NCBI RefSeq assembly: GCF_023333595.1
Contig: NZ_JAIQZM010000003.1
Span: forward strand, 62,001 to 126,000
Direction of reading: 5' to 3'
Length of the DNA: 64,000 bases
Source of the DNA: Argonema galeatum A003/A1
GTDB taxonomy: Bacteria > Cyanobacteriota > Cyanobacteriia > Cyanobacteriales > Aerosakkonemataceae
The translations under genes and the position numbers were made by a program. The notes beneath the pieces are model-generated. The model searched no databases. It was not told the origin of the DNA and saw only the letters and a list, made by a program, of their open reading frames with translations. Positions 1 through 8,030 of this stretch are shown piece after piece. The first letter of the stretch is position 1, and the number at the start of each line of letters is the position of its first letter.

Positions 1-231
1 GTTGAATGCGCTGGCGGTTCATATCGATTTTGGATGAGAGGATTTTGGATTGGTACGGTAATCTACTAACTTACTCCCTTCCCGCCAAAAGATTATGTAG
101 GGGCGAACGCGCAAAGCGTGCCGTAGGCATTAGCATTGCGGAATTAACGTTTCGCTAGTGAATTAAGATTAATCCCGCAATGCGATCGCTCAATTAAGTT
201 GAGTCTGAAAGTGGATTGGATATCTTTACTG
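1..231. other. Intergenic start of window
   Basis: No gene is supported here. The stretch holds a HIP1 site (GCGATCGC) near 183 and a dispersed-repeat-like segment around 70-130 whose start (actcccttcccgcc) recurs near 15100 and whose piece gcgtgccgtaggcat recurs near 56420. It lies downstream of the minus-strand kinase gene. No convincing hairpin-plus-T terminator is seen. Confidence 0.5.
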
Positions 232-1578
232 TTAGAGTAGCGGCTTTCGCAGAAAAGTAGAGATTTCGTCAACTAGCCACTCTTTTTCTGATTGCGCCAG
301 CCAAGAACCGAAACGATGAGTACGCAAGCCTTCTACCAGGGTACAAGCCATGACTGGTTTGTCGTTTACTTCGTAATTATTGCTGAGTTCAATGCGATCG
401 ATATCCGCTGTCTTTCCTTTAACTTCATAGCTGAACCAGAATAACTTCCACTGCAACCGGAAATACTTCACCCGATCGATCTCCAACCTTGTCCGACCCG
501 CTACACTAAACAGGATACCTCCCAACATACCCAGTCCGACAATCCAGAAGGGAATGGAAAGCAGAGGGAAAAACAAATAAGCCCCAACTGCGATCGCTCC
601 AGCAGTCCAGAAAAATAAGAAACCGCTCCAAATTAACGCAAACCCCAACCAGGAAATGTTCTGGAATCGCCACCCAGCAGGCGGTATTTCCACCACAAGT
701 CGTCCAAGAGTGTTTTTCAACCCGATGCGACTCCCCGCTGGCTGACGCCGCTTTTGGATGGTACTGGTATGTTCGCCGCGCAGGTTTGCTAGAGCGTCTT
801 TCGCACAAGAAAATCTATCTTCCGGTATTGGTTCGAGCATTTTTTCCAACCAATCGGCAAACTCAGGTGAAATTTCCACCACGTCGCGAAAGTCTATTTT
901 AAGACGATACTGGGGTAAATCGGCTGGGAATTGGTGCGTCAGCAAAAATAGTAGAGTTGTTCCCAATCCGTACAAATCCGTTGCTGGGTAAGCTTGTCCC
1001 CCAAACTGTTCCGGTGCCATGTAGCCGTATGTGCCGATGACGGTGCTACCCCGCGTTATGGTGTGGCGATAGGTGTCTTGCACCGCACCGAAATCAACTA
1101 GAAAAACTTGTCCATCTTCCCTACGGATGATATTTTGGGGTTTGATATCCCGATGGATGACTGGTGGGGTAAACTCTTGTAGGTAGATGAGAATTTCCAG
1201 AATTTGCTCAGCCAGACGCCGGACTTCGTTTTCGTTTGTATGCCAACCGCTTTCGACTAGGGATGAGAGCGATCGTCCTTCTGCCAATTCTTGAACAAGG
1301 TAAAATCGTCTATCATCAGGCGTATCGACCTGGAAATAATCTAAATATCGAGGGATACAGGGATAGTTCAGCCCAGATAAAGTCTTAGCTTCGCGATCGA
1401 ACAATTCAAGCACTTTCCAGTCAGTCATGCGGCGCAACGATAACTCTTTGAGTGCCACCCGCTGATTCGTCCGCAAGTCTATGGCTTCGTAGGTTATCCC
1501 AATTCCACCTTGTCCCAATATATCTACAATTTGATATCGTTGAGCTAGAGCATCTCCTGGTTGGTGTAGCAGTTCCAT
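232..1578 (-). CDS. Ser/Thr protein kinase with C-terminal membrane segments
   Basis: This 448-residue protein is a Hanks-type (PknB-like) Ser/Thr kinase expected to phosphorylate protein targets from the inner face of the membrane. The kinase domain fills about residues 12-270: the Gly loop GQGGIG lies at 22-27, the ATP-binding Lys of VALK at 44, the catalytic loop HRDIKPQN at 142-149 and the metal-binding DFG at 162-164, so it looks active. Residues about 305-360 are hydrophobic and likely form two or three membrane helices. A soluble tail of about 85 residues follows and is not assigned. The gene stands alone. The substrate cannot be told from the sequence. Confidence 0.93.
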   Translation of the reverse strand: MELLHQPGDALAQRYQIVDILGQGGIGITYEAIDLRTNQRVALKELSLRRMTDWKVLELFDREAKTLSGLNYPCIPRYLDYFQVDTPDDRRFYLVQELAEGRSLSSLVESGWHTNENEVRRLAEQILEILIYLQEFTPPVIHRDIKPQNIIRREDGQVFLVDFGAVQDTYRHTITRGSTVIGTYGYMAPEQFGGQAYPATDLYGLGTTLLFLLTHQFPADLPQYRLKIDFRDVVEISPEFADWLEKMLEPIPEDRFSCAKDALANLRGEHTSTIQKRRQPAGSRIGLKNTLGRLVVEIPPAGWRFQNISWLGFALIWSGFLFFWTAGAIAVGAYLFFPLLSIPFWIVGLGMLGGILFSVAGRTRLEIDRVKYFRLQWKLFWFSYEVKGKTADIDRIELSNNYEVNDKPVMACTLVEGLRTHRFGSWLAQSEKEWLVDEISTFLRKPLL

Positions 1579-1955
1579 TAGATTTTAGATTTTAGATTGG
1601 GCGTCAACTGCATCGGCAGTACGTGAGCGATATCCTGAAATTGTCTGTTGTTATCGTTAGTTAAATTTTTACCGCAGATGAAGACGGATGAACGCAGATA
1701 AACGCAGATATGAGAGAATTTTTAGGCCACTATGCTACTAGATATGAGAGCAGGCACTAATTGTGAAATATTTTAGCATCCTTACATATTAGGATCTAGG
1801 CGTAAGGGACGCAGAGCAGAAGGGTTGGGTGTTTGGTTCGATGGGGCGGTGGTAGCCGCCCTTGAAGACTTGTATATTTAAATACTGCTCTTTTCAGTTG
1901 CTCGCTCTATGGATCGTTTATCCTAGAAATCAAACAATGCCGGGATGAAGGGCGT
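1579..1955. other. Intergenic region between divergent kinase and NACHT genes
   Basis: This 377-bp spacer lies between two divergently transcribed genes and so must hold both promoters. It contains short runs of the heptamer-like ttttagat repeat next to the kinase start (about 1580-1597) and a repetitive segment near 1675-1710 (acgcagataaacgcagat) of the kind scattered in this genome. No gene, tRNA or clear operator is seen. Confidence 0.5.
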
Positions 1956-4787
1956 ATGGGTGTTACGCGATCGCTAGTTAAATTAGCCGTTGGTGGCGCA
2001 ATTGTATTAGGTGGCTTGGCGTTTCCGCCATTCCTCGCCGGGGATGGGATCGTTTGGGGGACAATCTTAGCGACAGCTTTAGCCAGTGTAGCTGCTGGAA
2101 ATACTGCTAATGCGATCGATGCTTTAACTCAGGGGAAAGAGGGCGATCGCTTATCATTACAGAATCAAGATTTAACGAAAGCAGTGGGAAAAGCCATAGC
2201 CGCCGTCATCACCCTAGCCGCGAAACAACACCGAGACAAAACCCACGACAACCTAGAAAAAATCGCCATCCAAGCCAAAAATAATTGGGTGAAAATTGCC
2301 CAACAGGAACTCACCCAGGAACGCTACCCTCAACTCAGAGAAGCCAAACTCGACCAATTCCTCACCCCGGAAGAATACAGCCTCACCCAAGACGGCAACC
2401 TCACCCCCCAAGAATGGCAGGATATTTTCATCCGCTTAAACATGGCAGCCTGTAAAGGGGGTGGCTTTCAACTCCCGCCAGAAGTCTATCCCCAAGTAGC
2501 CGAATTACTGCATACCACCTTCCCCAAAGCTTTAAGAGAAACCCTCAAAGAAGACTTTGTAAAAGATGGGAAAGCCTTTGCCGGATTAACCTTGCAGTTA
2601 CTCACGGGGATGAAAGCGGAACTGGCACAACTGCGAAACACCAATTTGGCGGTGAACGCCGCCGAATTGACGCAAATTCTCCAACAGTTCCAGCAGCTAG
2701 AAACCCAGTTACGGGGAACCGTCGCCCAGCAGCAGGCATTTTTTTGGCAAATTTCCCAAGATATAGATTCTGGTTTTGCCGAAGTCTGTCAACAGTTGGG
2801 AGTGATGGAAACCAATATCACCGCATTGTTACAGAATTTAGAGAAAAGGCTAGATGCTTTAGATGAAAAGCTGACGAGACTGGAAGCACCGAGGGGACGG
2901 CAGTTATCGAAACAGGAGTATCGCCACCGTCAGGCGTTGTTGTCTCAGATGCGGACTGAAGTTGAAAGCCGTTTAGCACAGTCGTTACACCATGCGGTTT
3001 TGCTGAATTTGGGTAAGGAACAGCAACCCGAACAGGTGCAACGCCCTTGGGATGTTTCGGTGAAGGTGGGGGAACAGCGATCGTTTCTGTTATCCTCAGA
3101 AACAAGCATTCTAGAGGTGTTTGAAAACCCAGCTATTAACGGTAAGTTTCTGATTTTGGGTAAACCGGGAGGTGGGAAAACCACGACGTTGTTAGAGTTA
3201 GCCCAAGCCTTGATTAAGCGTGCCGAAACGGATAGCGATGCACCTATCCCGGTAATTTTAGAGCTTTCGGCATGGCAGACAGTTACAAAAAGAAAGTTTC
3301 CAGATGTTTGGAATAAGGAAAAATACGATCCTTCAATCGAGGAGTGGATTCTCTCTCAGCTTCGGAGTAAGGGAGTAAGTCAAGAAATCGGAGAGCAGTG
3401 GATTCGGGAAAAGGAATTAGTGCTGCTTTTGGATGGTTTAGATGAGTTGTCATCGGAACGTCAGGCGAAGTGTGTTCGGGCAATTAATCAGTTTTTAGAC
3501 AGTGAGTTTTCTCCTCTGCATTTGGTGGTATGCAGTCGCAAGGAGGAGTATGAAAATTACAAGGAGGATTTGCACTTAAATAATGCAATTTGTTTGGAAG
3601 ATTTAACGGTAGAGCAAATTCAGAATTATTTCGCGAGTGTCAAACTTGGGGATTTCTGGGAGAGCATTAAAGATTCCGATCGGATTGTCAATTTCATTCG
3701 TCAACCTTTATTTTTGGCGATTACGAGTATTGCTTATCAGCAGATTGATGTTGATGAGTGGAGGAATTGTAATACTGAGCAAAATTGTATTGATTATTTG
3801 CTCGGAACTTATAGAGTTGAAAAAATAAATAAAAAGTTCAAAAAGCCTTGTAATAAATTTAAAAAAAATGATTTTATTAAAACTCAAGAAAGACTTATAT
3901 TGATTGCTCGTTATCTAACTCAAAAAGGAGAATTTGATTTTTTTGTTGAAAATATAGTTCCCGAAGACTTTTTTAGGTCAAATAATAAAAGCTATCATTC
4001 TTGTGCTATGTTTTACATTTTCTGTTTGCCTCTGATTTATTTTTTGTCTTTTGATATTTTTAGCGTTCAATCAAAGTTGCTAAGAATACTGTTATATACG
4101 TTTTTATATACAGATTGTTTTTACCCATTATTACCTTTCAATATTGTAGATGAGAAAATTGAAACATTGCTAAAGAAAGGTGGTTGGAATAATTTACATA
4201 TACAATATTATAAAATTTGGTTGATTTTGTTTTTAATTTTTGCTTTGGTATTACAATTGGCAGGAATTTCTCTAGCAGGGATATTAGTTGTTATCATTGT
4301 CATATTTATTTTTCCTGTTTTTTGGCTTAAAGTGTTTTTAGATAAAATATTTAATGATTTATCGCGAATCAGAAAAGATATATTAACCAGTGTTTTAAAT
4401 ACAGTTTTTGATTTTATTTACTTTGTTTTTATTGCCTTATTATTTAAGTGGATTAATTACGATATTTTACCTAACACAAAAATATTAGTTTTACTAAACT
4501 CTAACTTTGTTCTTGGTTTGGTTAATTTAATAGCAAATAATATATTATTAATTCCACTAATTTCAGCATTATATTTTGGAATTGTTTGGGGAGGTGGTGC
4601 TAGATTAATTCAATACTTTGTCTTTCGTCTCCTACTTGGTTTGACTGGTCAAATGCCTTGGAACATCACCCGCTTCCTCGACTACTGTACAGAACGCCTG
4701 ATCCTGCAACGAGTCGGCAACCGCTACCGCTTCATCCATCGCCTAGTTCAAGAACATTTCGCTAACCTAGAAATCCAAAAAGAGTAA
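1956..4787 (+). CDS. NACHT-family NTPase with C-terminal multi-helix membrane region
   Basis: This 943-residue STAND NTPase carries a Walker A motif GKPGGGKTT near residue 400 and a Walker B motif LLLDGLDEL near 490, the hallmark of the NACHT class. The N-terminus (residues 10-60) is hydrophobic and residues 220-310 look coiled-coil. The C-terminal third (about 670-890) has several long hydrophobic segments, then an end with FIHRLVQEHF. Such proteins are thought to act as nucleotide-switched sensors, some in anti-phage defence. No known effector domain is recognised; the membrane region may be the effector (inference). From about 3780 to 4600 the DNA becomes much more AT-rich than the 5' two thirds, partly explained by Phe/Ile/Leu codons. 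Two small genes follow closely. Confidence 0.85.
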   Translation: MGVTRSLVKLAVGGAIVLGGLAFPPFLAGDGIVWGTILATALASVAAGNTANAIDALTQGKEGDRLSLQNQDLTKAVGKAIAAVITLAAKQHRDKTHDNLEKIAIQAKNNWVKIAQQELTQERYPQLREAKLDQFLTPEEYSLTQDGNLTPQEWQDIFIRLNMAACKGGGFQLPPEVYPQVAELLHTTFPKALRETLKEDFVKDGKAFAGLTLQLLTGMKAELAQLRNTNLAVNAAELTQILQQFQQLETQLRGTVAQQQAFFWQISQDIDSGFAEVCQQLGVMETNITALLQNLEKRLDALDEKLTRLEAPRGRQLSKQEYRHRQALLSQMRTEVESRLAQSLHHAVLLNLGKEQQPEQVQRPWDVSVKVGEQRSFLLSSETSILEVFENPAINGKFLILGKPGGGKTTTLLELAQALIKRAETDSDAPIPVILELSAWQTVTKRKFPDVWNKEKYDPSIEEWILSQLRSKGVSQEIGEQWIREKELVLLLDGLDELSSERQAKCVRAINQFLDSEFSPLHLVVCSRKEEYENYKEDLHLNNAICLEDLTVEQIQNYFASVKLGDFWESIKDSDRIVNFIRQPLFLAITSIAYQQIDVDEWRNCNTEQNCIDYLLGTYRVEKINKKFKKPCNKFKKNDFIKTQERLILIARYLTQKGEFDFFVENIVPEDFFRSNNKSYHSCAMFYIFCLPLIYFLSFDIFSVQSKLLRILLYTFLYTDCFYPLLPFNIVDEKIETLLKKGGWNNLHIQYYKIWLILFLIFALVLQLAGISLAGILVVIIVIFIFPVFWLKVFLDKIFNDLSRIRKDILTSVLNTVFDFIYFVFIALLFKWINYDILPNTKILVLLNSNFVLGLVNLIANNILLIPLISALYFGIVWGGGARLIQYFVFRLLLGLTGQMPWNITRFLDYCTERLILQRVGNRYRFIHRLVQEHFANLEIQKE

Positions 4788-4808
4788 AATTTTGGGAGTA
4801 AAACTAAA

Positions 4809-5042
4809 TTGAACTTTGAAATTATAGGAGAAATACATGACATTGAAATCATTGCCGTTAATCGCTCAATTCGAGAACTCGAACGATTGCAAAAAGCCTA
4901 TGGCTCTGGACGCTGGCGCAAGCTAAAAGGTATCGCCACTATCCAACTCGAAGATGGAACAGTGTGTGAAGCAGAAATCCACTGGTACGAAGCACACGGA
5001 ATCGGTAAAAAAGAATTTAAGATCAAATATATTCTGGAGTGA
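4809..5042 (+). CDS. Small conserved protein of unknown function
   Basis: This 77-residue protein starts with TTG; a GGGAG sequence about 11 nt upstream supports it, and no in-frame ATG exists near the 5' end. It has an alternating beta/alpha pattern with a basic stretch (RWRKLKG, about residues 36-42). It is soluble with no signal peptide. It lies 21 bp after the NACHT gene and overlaps the next gene by 4 bp (GTGA), so the three are probably cotranscribed. I recall similar small proteins from other cyanobacteria paired with the next gene, but I do not recognise a function. Confidence 0.65.
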   Translation: MNFEIIGEIHDIEIIAVNRSIRELERLQKAYGSGRWRKLKGIATIQLEDGTVCEAEIHWYEAHGIGKKEFKIKYILE

Positions 5043-5260
5043 AATTTATGGAATTCGCCGTTTGCATCAATAACACAGATTATTCAGCTTCCTTAGAAGT
5101 TCGCAAAATTTATCGAGTTTTACCCGACCCTCAAGCCAACAATCATCAAATGATTCGCGTCATTGATGAATCGGGGGAAGATTATTTATACCCTAGCCGT
5201 TATTTTATGCCCATTGAGGTATCTGAACCCCTCCAACAAGCTCTGGCTACCTGCTTCTAA
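5039..5260 (+). CDS. Small conserved protein, SH3-like composition
   Basis: This 73-residue protein starts with GTG, overlapping the stop of the gene before it by 4 bp; an internal ATG at 5048 (fourth codon) is the alternative start. The text [20 protein letters not shown] is typical of a short beta-barrel protein seen in many cyanobacteria. The overlap suggests translational coupling with its neighbour. The function is not known. The link with the NACHT gene may be only positional. Confidence 0.65.
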   Translation: MKFMEFAVCINNTDYSASLEVRKIYRVLPDPQANNHQMIRVIDESGEDYLYPSRYFMPIEVSEPLQQALATCF

Positions 5261-5348
5261 AATAAACTCAGAAACCCTCAAAAGCGATCGGCTAATCCTT
5301 CAAACAAAAACAATTCATTAGGAGAAACTCCAATGGCAACCAACACCT

Positions 5349-5552
5349 ATGCGAGAAGAACGGATGGCAGCAGTAGAAGCAGCAATTACCGAATTGCAGA
5401 AACAAGTGGCCAATCCTCAATCGACAAATTGGCTACAAGAAATTACAGGATCTTTCAAAGACGAACCCGCCTTTGAGGAGGTACTGGCTTACGGACGAGC
5501 GATTCGCCAAGGTGATGAGTCTGTACCGGAATCGGAAGACGAGAAGCCATAA
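5349..5552 (+). CDS. Antitoxin-like small protein, possibly with a displaced start
   Basis: The 67-residue product has an amphipathic N-terminal helix and a text (EITGSFKDEPAFEEVLAYGRAIRQ) typical of small antitoxin-like proteins that precede PIN toxins in cyanobacteria. The ribosome site aggagaa sits 5-6 nt before an ATG at 5333, but that ATG is one frame off; the coding frame starts at ATG 5349, 16 nt downstream. A one-base indel between 5333 and 5349 may therefore have displaced the natural start. No toxin of its own follows: the next gene is another antitoxin. Confidence 0.5.
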   Translation: MREERMAAVEAAITELQKQVANPQSTNWLQEITGSFKDEPAFEEVLAYGRAIRQGDESVPESEDEKP

Positions 5553-5591
5553 TTAAGCTAGAATATCGGCAAACCTTAATCCTAACCCAAA

Positions 5592-5798
5592 ATGACTAAA
5601 ACTCTTGATATTACCGGACTTACTTCTGAACAAATCGAGCAGATTTATGCGATGATAGACACATTTAGAGCTAGCAATAGGCATCAGAAACGATTAACAG
5701 AAGAACAACTATCAGAATTCGATCCAACTCCGTTGTTTTTTGAAAGCGAAATTCTCCAACCCTTTAATCGTAGTATACTTTATGGCAACAGAACCTAA
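5592..5798 (+). CDS. Antitoxin of a VapBC-type module (toxin interrupted)
   Basis: This 68-residue acidic protein overlaps the start of the PIN toxin gene (5782) by 17 bp, the usual antitoxin-toxin layout. It has a short helical N-terminus (ITGLTSEQIEQIYAMIDTF) and a C-terminal segment rich in Phe and Pro, suited to wrapping the toxin. The family name is not certain. Because the toxin is split by an insertion sequence, this antitoxin is probably now without a functional partner. Confidence 0.6.
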   Translation: MTKTLDITGLTSEQIEQIYAMIDTFRASNRHQKRLTEEQLSEFDPTPLFFESEILQPFNRSILYGNRT

Positions 5799-5937
5799 AC
5801 GAATTTATCTCGATACTAACGTTCTCGCCTACGTTGCTAATACTAAAGCACCTCAACACAGGGCTGCATTAAAAATCTTTCGACCCAGTGAAACAGAAAT
5901 TTTATGCGTTTCATCACAAGTTTTAGCAGAATTTTAC
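5782..5937 (+). pseudogene. vapC: vapC PIN-domain toxin, 5' part, split by the IS
   Basis: This fragment encodes the first 52 residues of a PIN-domain ribonuclease: LDTNVLAYV with the first catalytic Asp and an SSQVLAEFY segment. The frame then runs into the insertion sequence and stops at 5967 after ten foreign residues. Joining base 5937 directly to 7419 gives an uninterrupted 149-residue PIN protein (LAEFY then SYITNPA), the expected length for VapC. The gene was therefore intact before the insertion and is now inactive. Confidence 0.88.
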
Positions 5938-6110
5938 CTTAATGTCGGCAGAAGGCTCCCGCTATAACCGAGGGGGATTTACCCTCGCGTAGCGAGTACC
6001 CCCGATGATTTAGCGGTGAGATGAATGCCGACCCGCTAACAATTGAGCGATAGCGAATCATTATAATTCTACCCGTGTTTGTGTTGGGTAAAATGTGGTA
6101 TCATTCTACC

Positions 6111-7298
6111 ATGTTAGTAATAGAAGCAAAGTTAAAAGGAACTCAATCACAGTACAGTAAGCTGGATGAAGCAATCCGCACCGGACAATTCATCCGCAAC
6201 ACTTGTCTGCGATATTGGGAAGATAACAAAGGAGTCACTAGGAACGACCTCCAAAAGCTTTGCTCGGTACTAGCCAAAAACAAGGAAACCCCTTGGACGA
6301 AGAAGCTTAACTCTCAAGCTAGACAGGCTCATGCTGATAGAGCGTGGTCTGCAATTGGGCGTTTTTATGAAAACTGTAGATTGGGTAAGCCTGGTAAAAA
6401 AGGCTACCCCAAATACAAGAAGTTCAGCCGTTCCATTGAGTACAAAAATAGTGGATGGAAATTATCTGCTGATAGAAGACAGATAACATTCACCGATGGT
6501 TTTGAAGTAGGAACGATGAACTTATGGAGTTCTAGGGATTTGGTCTGGTACTCAGAAAAACAAATTTCTAGGGTTCGAGTTATCAGACGTGCTGATGGCT
6601 ACTACGCTCAGTTCTTAGTGGACTGGGATAGAAAAGAGGAGCATGAGCTTCAAGGGAAAATGACGGGAATCGACTTAGGGCTTAAAGAGTTCTACACCGA
6701 TTCTGATGGAAATACTGTCGATAACCCTCGATATCTGAGAAAGTCCGAACGTCGCCTCAAGATGCTGCAACGCCGGGTTTCTAAGAAGCATATCAGGGGC
6801 AAAAAGCAGTCTAATAGATACCATAAAGCTCGCAGGGCTTTAGCCAAACAACATCTCAAGGTAAGTAGACAGCGTGAAGACAAGGCTCGTAAAGATGCTC
6901 TGGCGCTAGTTAGATCTAACGACCTAATTGTCTACGAAGACTTGAAGATACGAAACATGGTGAAAAATCACCATTTAGCTAAGTCTATTAGCGACGCATC
7001 TTGGTATCAATTCACTCAATGGCTTCAATATTTTGCCAAGGTTCACGGTGTCATTGTTATCGCTGTTCCACCTCGCAACACGACTGTTGATTGTTCGTGC
7101 TGTGGAGCGAAAGTGAAGAAAACTCTTAGCACCAGGACGCATAGATGTAGCCAGTGTGGCACGGTTTTAGATCGCGACCACAATGCCGCAAAAAACATTT
7201 TGGCAAAAGGATTCAAGCTGTTAGCTGAATATTTCAACAGTACCGTAGGGCATACGGAATCTGGAGCCAAAAGCTCTTTCATCGCAGGGAGAAACTAA
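6111..7298 (+). CDS. tnpB: TnpB RNA-guided nuclease
   Basis: The 395-residue protein from ATG 6111 is a TnpB, the RuvC-fold nuclease ancestral to Cas12. An in-frame GTG at 6075 would add 12 residues, but family members begin near MLVIEAKLKG. The RuvC catalytic residues are all present: Asp in GIDLGLKEF (near residue 199), Glu in YEDLKIRNM (near 282) and Asp in LDRDHNAAKNIL near the C-terminus. A zinc finger CSCCG...CSQCG lies just before the last Asp. With an intact catalytic set it is probably active. It would use the right-end RNA of its own element as guide. Confidence 0.95.
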   Translation: MLVIEAKLKGTQSQYSKLDEAIRTGQFIRNTCLRYWEDNKGVTRNDLQKLCSVLAKNKETPWTKKLNSQARQAHADRAWSAIGRFYENCRLGKPGKKGYPKYKKFSRSIEYKNSGWKLSADRRQITFTDGFEVGTMNLWSSRDLVWYSEKQISRVRVIRRADGYYAQFLVDWDRKEEHELQGKMTGIDLGLKEFYTDSDGNTVDNPRYLRKSERRLKMLQRRVSKKHIRGKKQSNRYHKARRALAKQHLKVSRQREDKARKDALALVRSNDLIVYEDLKIRNMVKNHHLAKSISDASWYQFTQWLQYFAKVHGVIVIAVPPRNTTVDCSCCGAKVKKTLSTRTHRCSQCGTVLDRDHNAAKNILAKGFKLLAEYFNSTVGHTESGAKSSFIAGRN

Positions 7299-7418
7299 CC
7301 TCTGGCTTAAGAACGGAGACGTTCTTGCTCTAAGTTGGCTCGATGAACTGCGAACCAAGAATTCTTGGGAATCCCCCACTATATTCGGTACTCCGAATTA
7401 GTGGTGGGAGGATGTCAA
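7180..7418 (+). ncRNA. Predicted TnpB guide RNA (omega/reRNA) region
   Basis: In IS605-type elements the TnpB guide RNA spans the 3' end of tnpB and the right end of the element, and its guide is the DNA just past the right end. Here that would place the scaffold in about 7180-7418, including the terminal hairpin at 7373-7411, and the guide from 7419 onward (vapC sequence tcctatattaccaatc). The assignment is positional inference from the family; the RNA's 5' end cannot be read from the sequence. Confidence 0.5.
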
Positions 7419-7712
7419 TCCTATATTACCAATCCTGCCATCTTAGCAACACCCATTGAGCCAACAGAAGCCATTAGCCGCATTAAACGGATTTGCCAAA
7501 TGCCTCATATTTGCTTGCTATCAACTCCGCTCGATCTGTTTGAACGTTGGCTGATTTTACTAGAAGAACGACCCGTGACTAATGGGGGAATTTTTGACTT
7601 ACTTCATATTGCAATTATGTTAGCTCATCGAGTCACCAGTATTTACACTTTTAATGTCAAGGATTTTTCTTGGTGTTCCCAAATTGAAGTAATCGATCCC
7701 AGTCATATTTGA
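7419..7712 (+). pseudogene. vapC: vapC PIN-domain toxin, 3' part
   Basis: This is the downstream 97 codons of the split PIN toxin, in the frame that follows residue 52 once the element is removed. It carries the later PIN landmarks: an LFERWLILLE helix, the NGGIFDLLHIAIMLAHRV helix with the conserved Asp, and YTFNVKDFSW with the last Asp. The fragment has no start codon or ribosome site of its own apart from element-derived sequence. Its last 93 bp overlap, on the opposite strand, the 3' end of the FitA-like antitoxin. Confidence 0.85.
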
Positions 7713-7997
7713 AAATATATAATACTCATATGATTTTAAACCTTGATGTAAGTCTTCAAAATTAGGGGGTTCGCGTAAGGGTTCCCTAGCGATATTCGGA
7801 AGTTCAAAATTGCCAAAATGGGCAAAACGTCGCTCGATAGCTAAGGCAAGATTTAAGGGTTCGAGAGTGTTTTCTGTCAAGACAGCGCGGAGGATTTGTT
7901 TGGCTTCTTCTTCCAGAGAACGACCATAATATTCTGCTCGCTTTTGCAGGCGATTTTTCAGGTCATCGTCAAAGTTTTGAATCGTGATACTGTTCAT
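7620..7997 (-). CDS. FitA-like antitoxin, C-terminally extended, toxin missing
   Basis: Residues 1-40 (SITIQNFDDDLKNRLQKRAE and RSLEEEAKQILR) match the ribbon-helix-helix antitoxin of the FitA/VapB class. Family members usually stop soon after the motif REPPxF; here the frame reads on after REPPNF for about 47 residues into sequence antisense to vapC. The PIN toxin that should follow is absent. The likely history is a deletion or rearrangement that removed the fitB toxin and the natural stop and joined the antitoxin to the tail of another module. DNA binding may survive; toxin binding is doubtful. Confidence 0.6.
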   Translation of the reverse strand: MNSITIQNFDDDLKNRLQKRAEYYGRSLEEEAKQILRAVLTENTLEPLNLALAIERRFAHFGNFELPNIAREPLREPPNFEDLHQGLKSYEYYIFSNMTGIDYFNLGTPRKILDIKSVNTGDSMS

Positions 7998-8030
7998 AGT
8001 AGATTCAATTGCTAAAGCTATAGATTCTGA

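Larger units (their letters stand above)
5938..7418 (+). mobile_element. IS200/IS605-superfamily element, TnpB-only (IS1341-like)
   Basis: The element is 1481 bp. Both boundaries come from restoring the vapC frame: it follows the pentamer TTTAC (5933-5937) and there is no target duplication, as expected for this superfamily. The left end folds into a hairpin (about 5970-5998, ggggg...ccccc enclosing ctcgc-gta-gcgag). The right end folds into another (about 7373-7411, cccccact...attcgg-tact-ccgaat...gtggtggg). No tnpA transposase is present, so mobility would need a helper. The right end should give a TnpB guide RNA whose guide begins at 7419. Confidence 0.88.
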
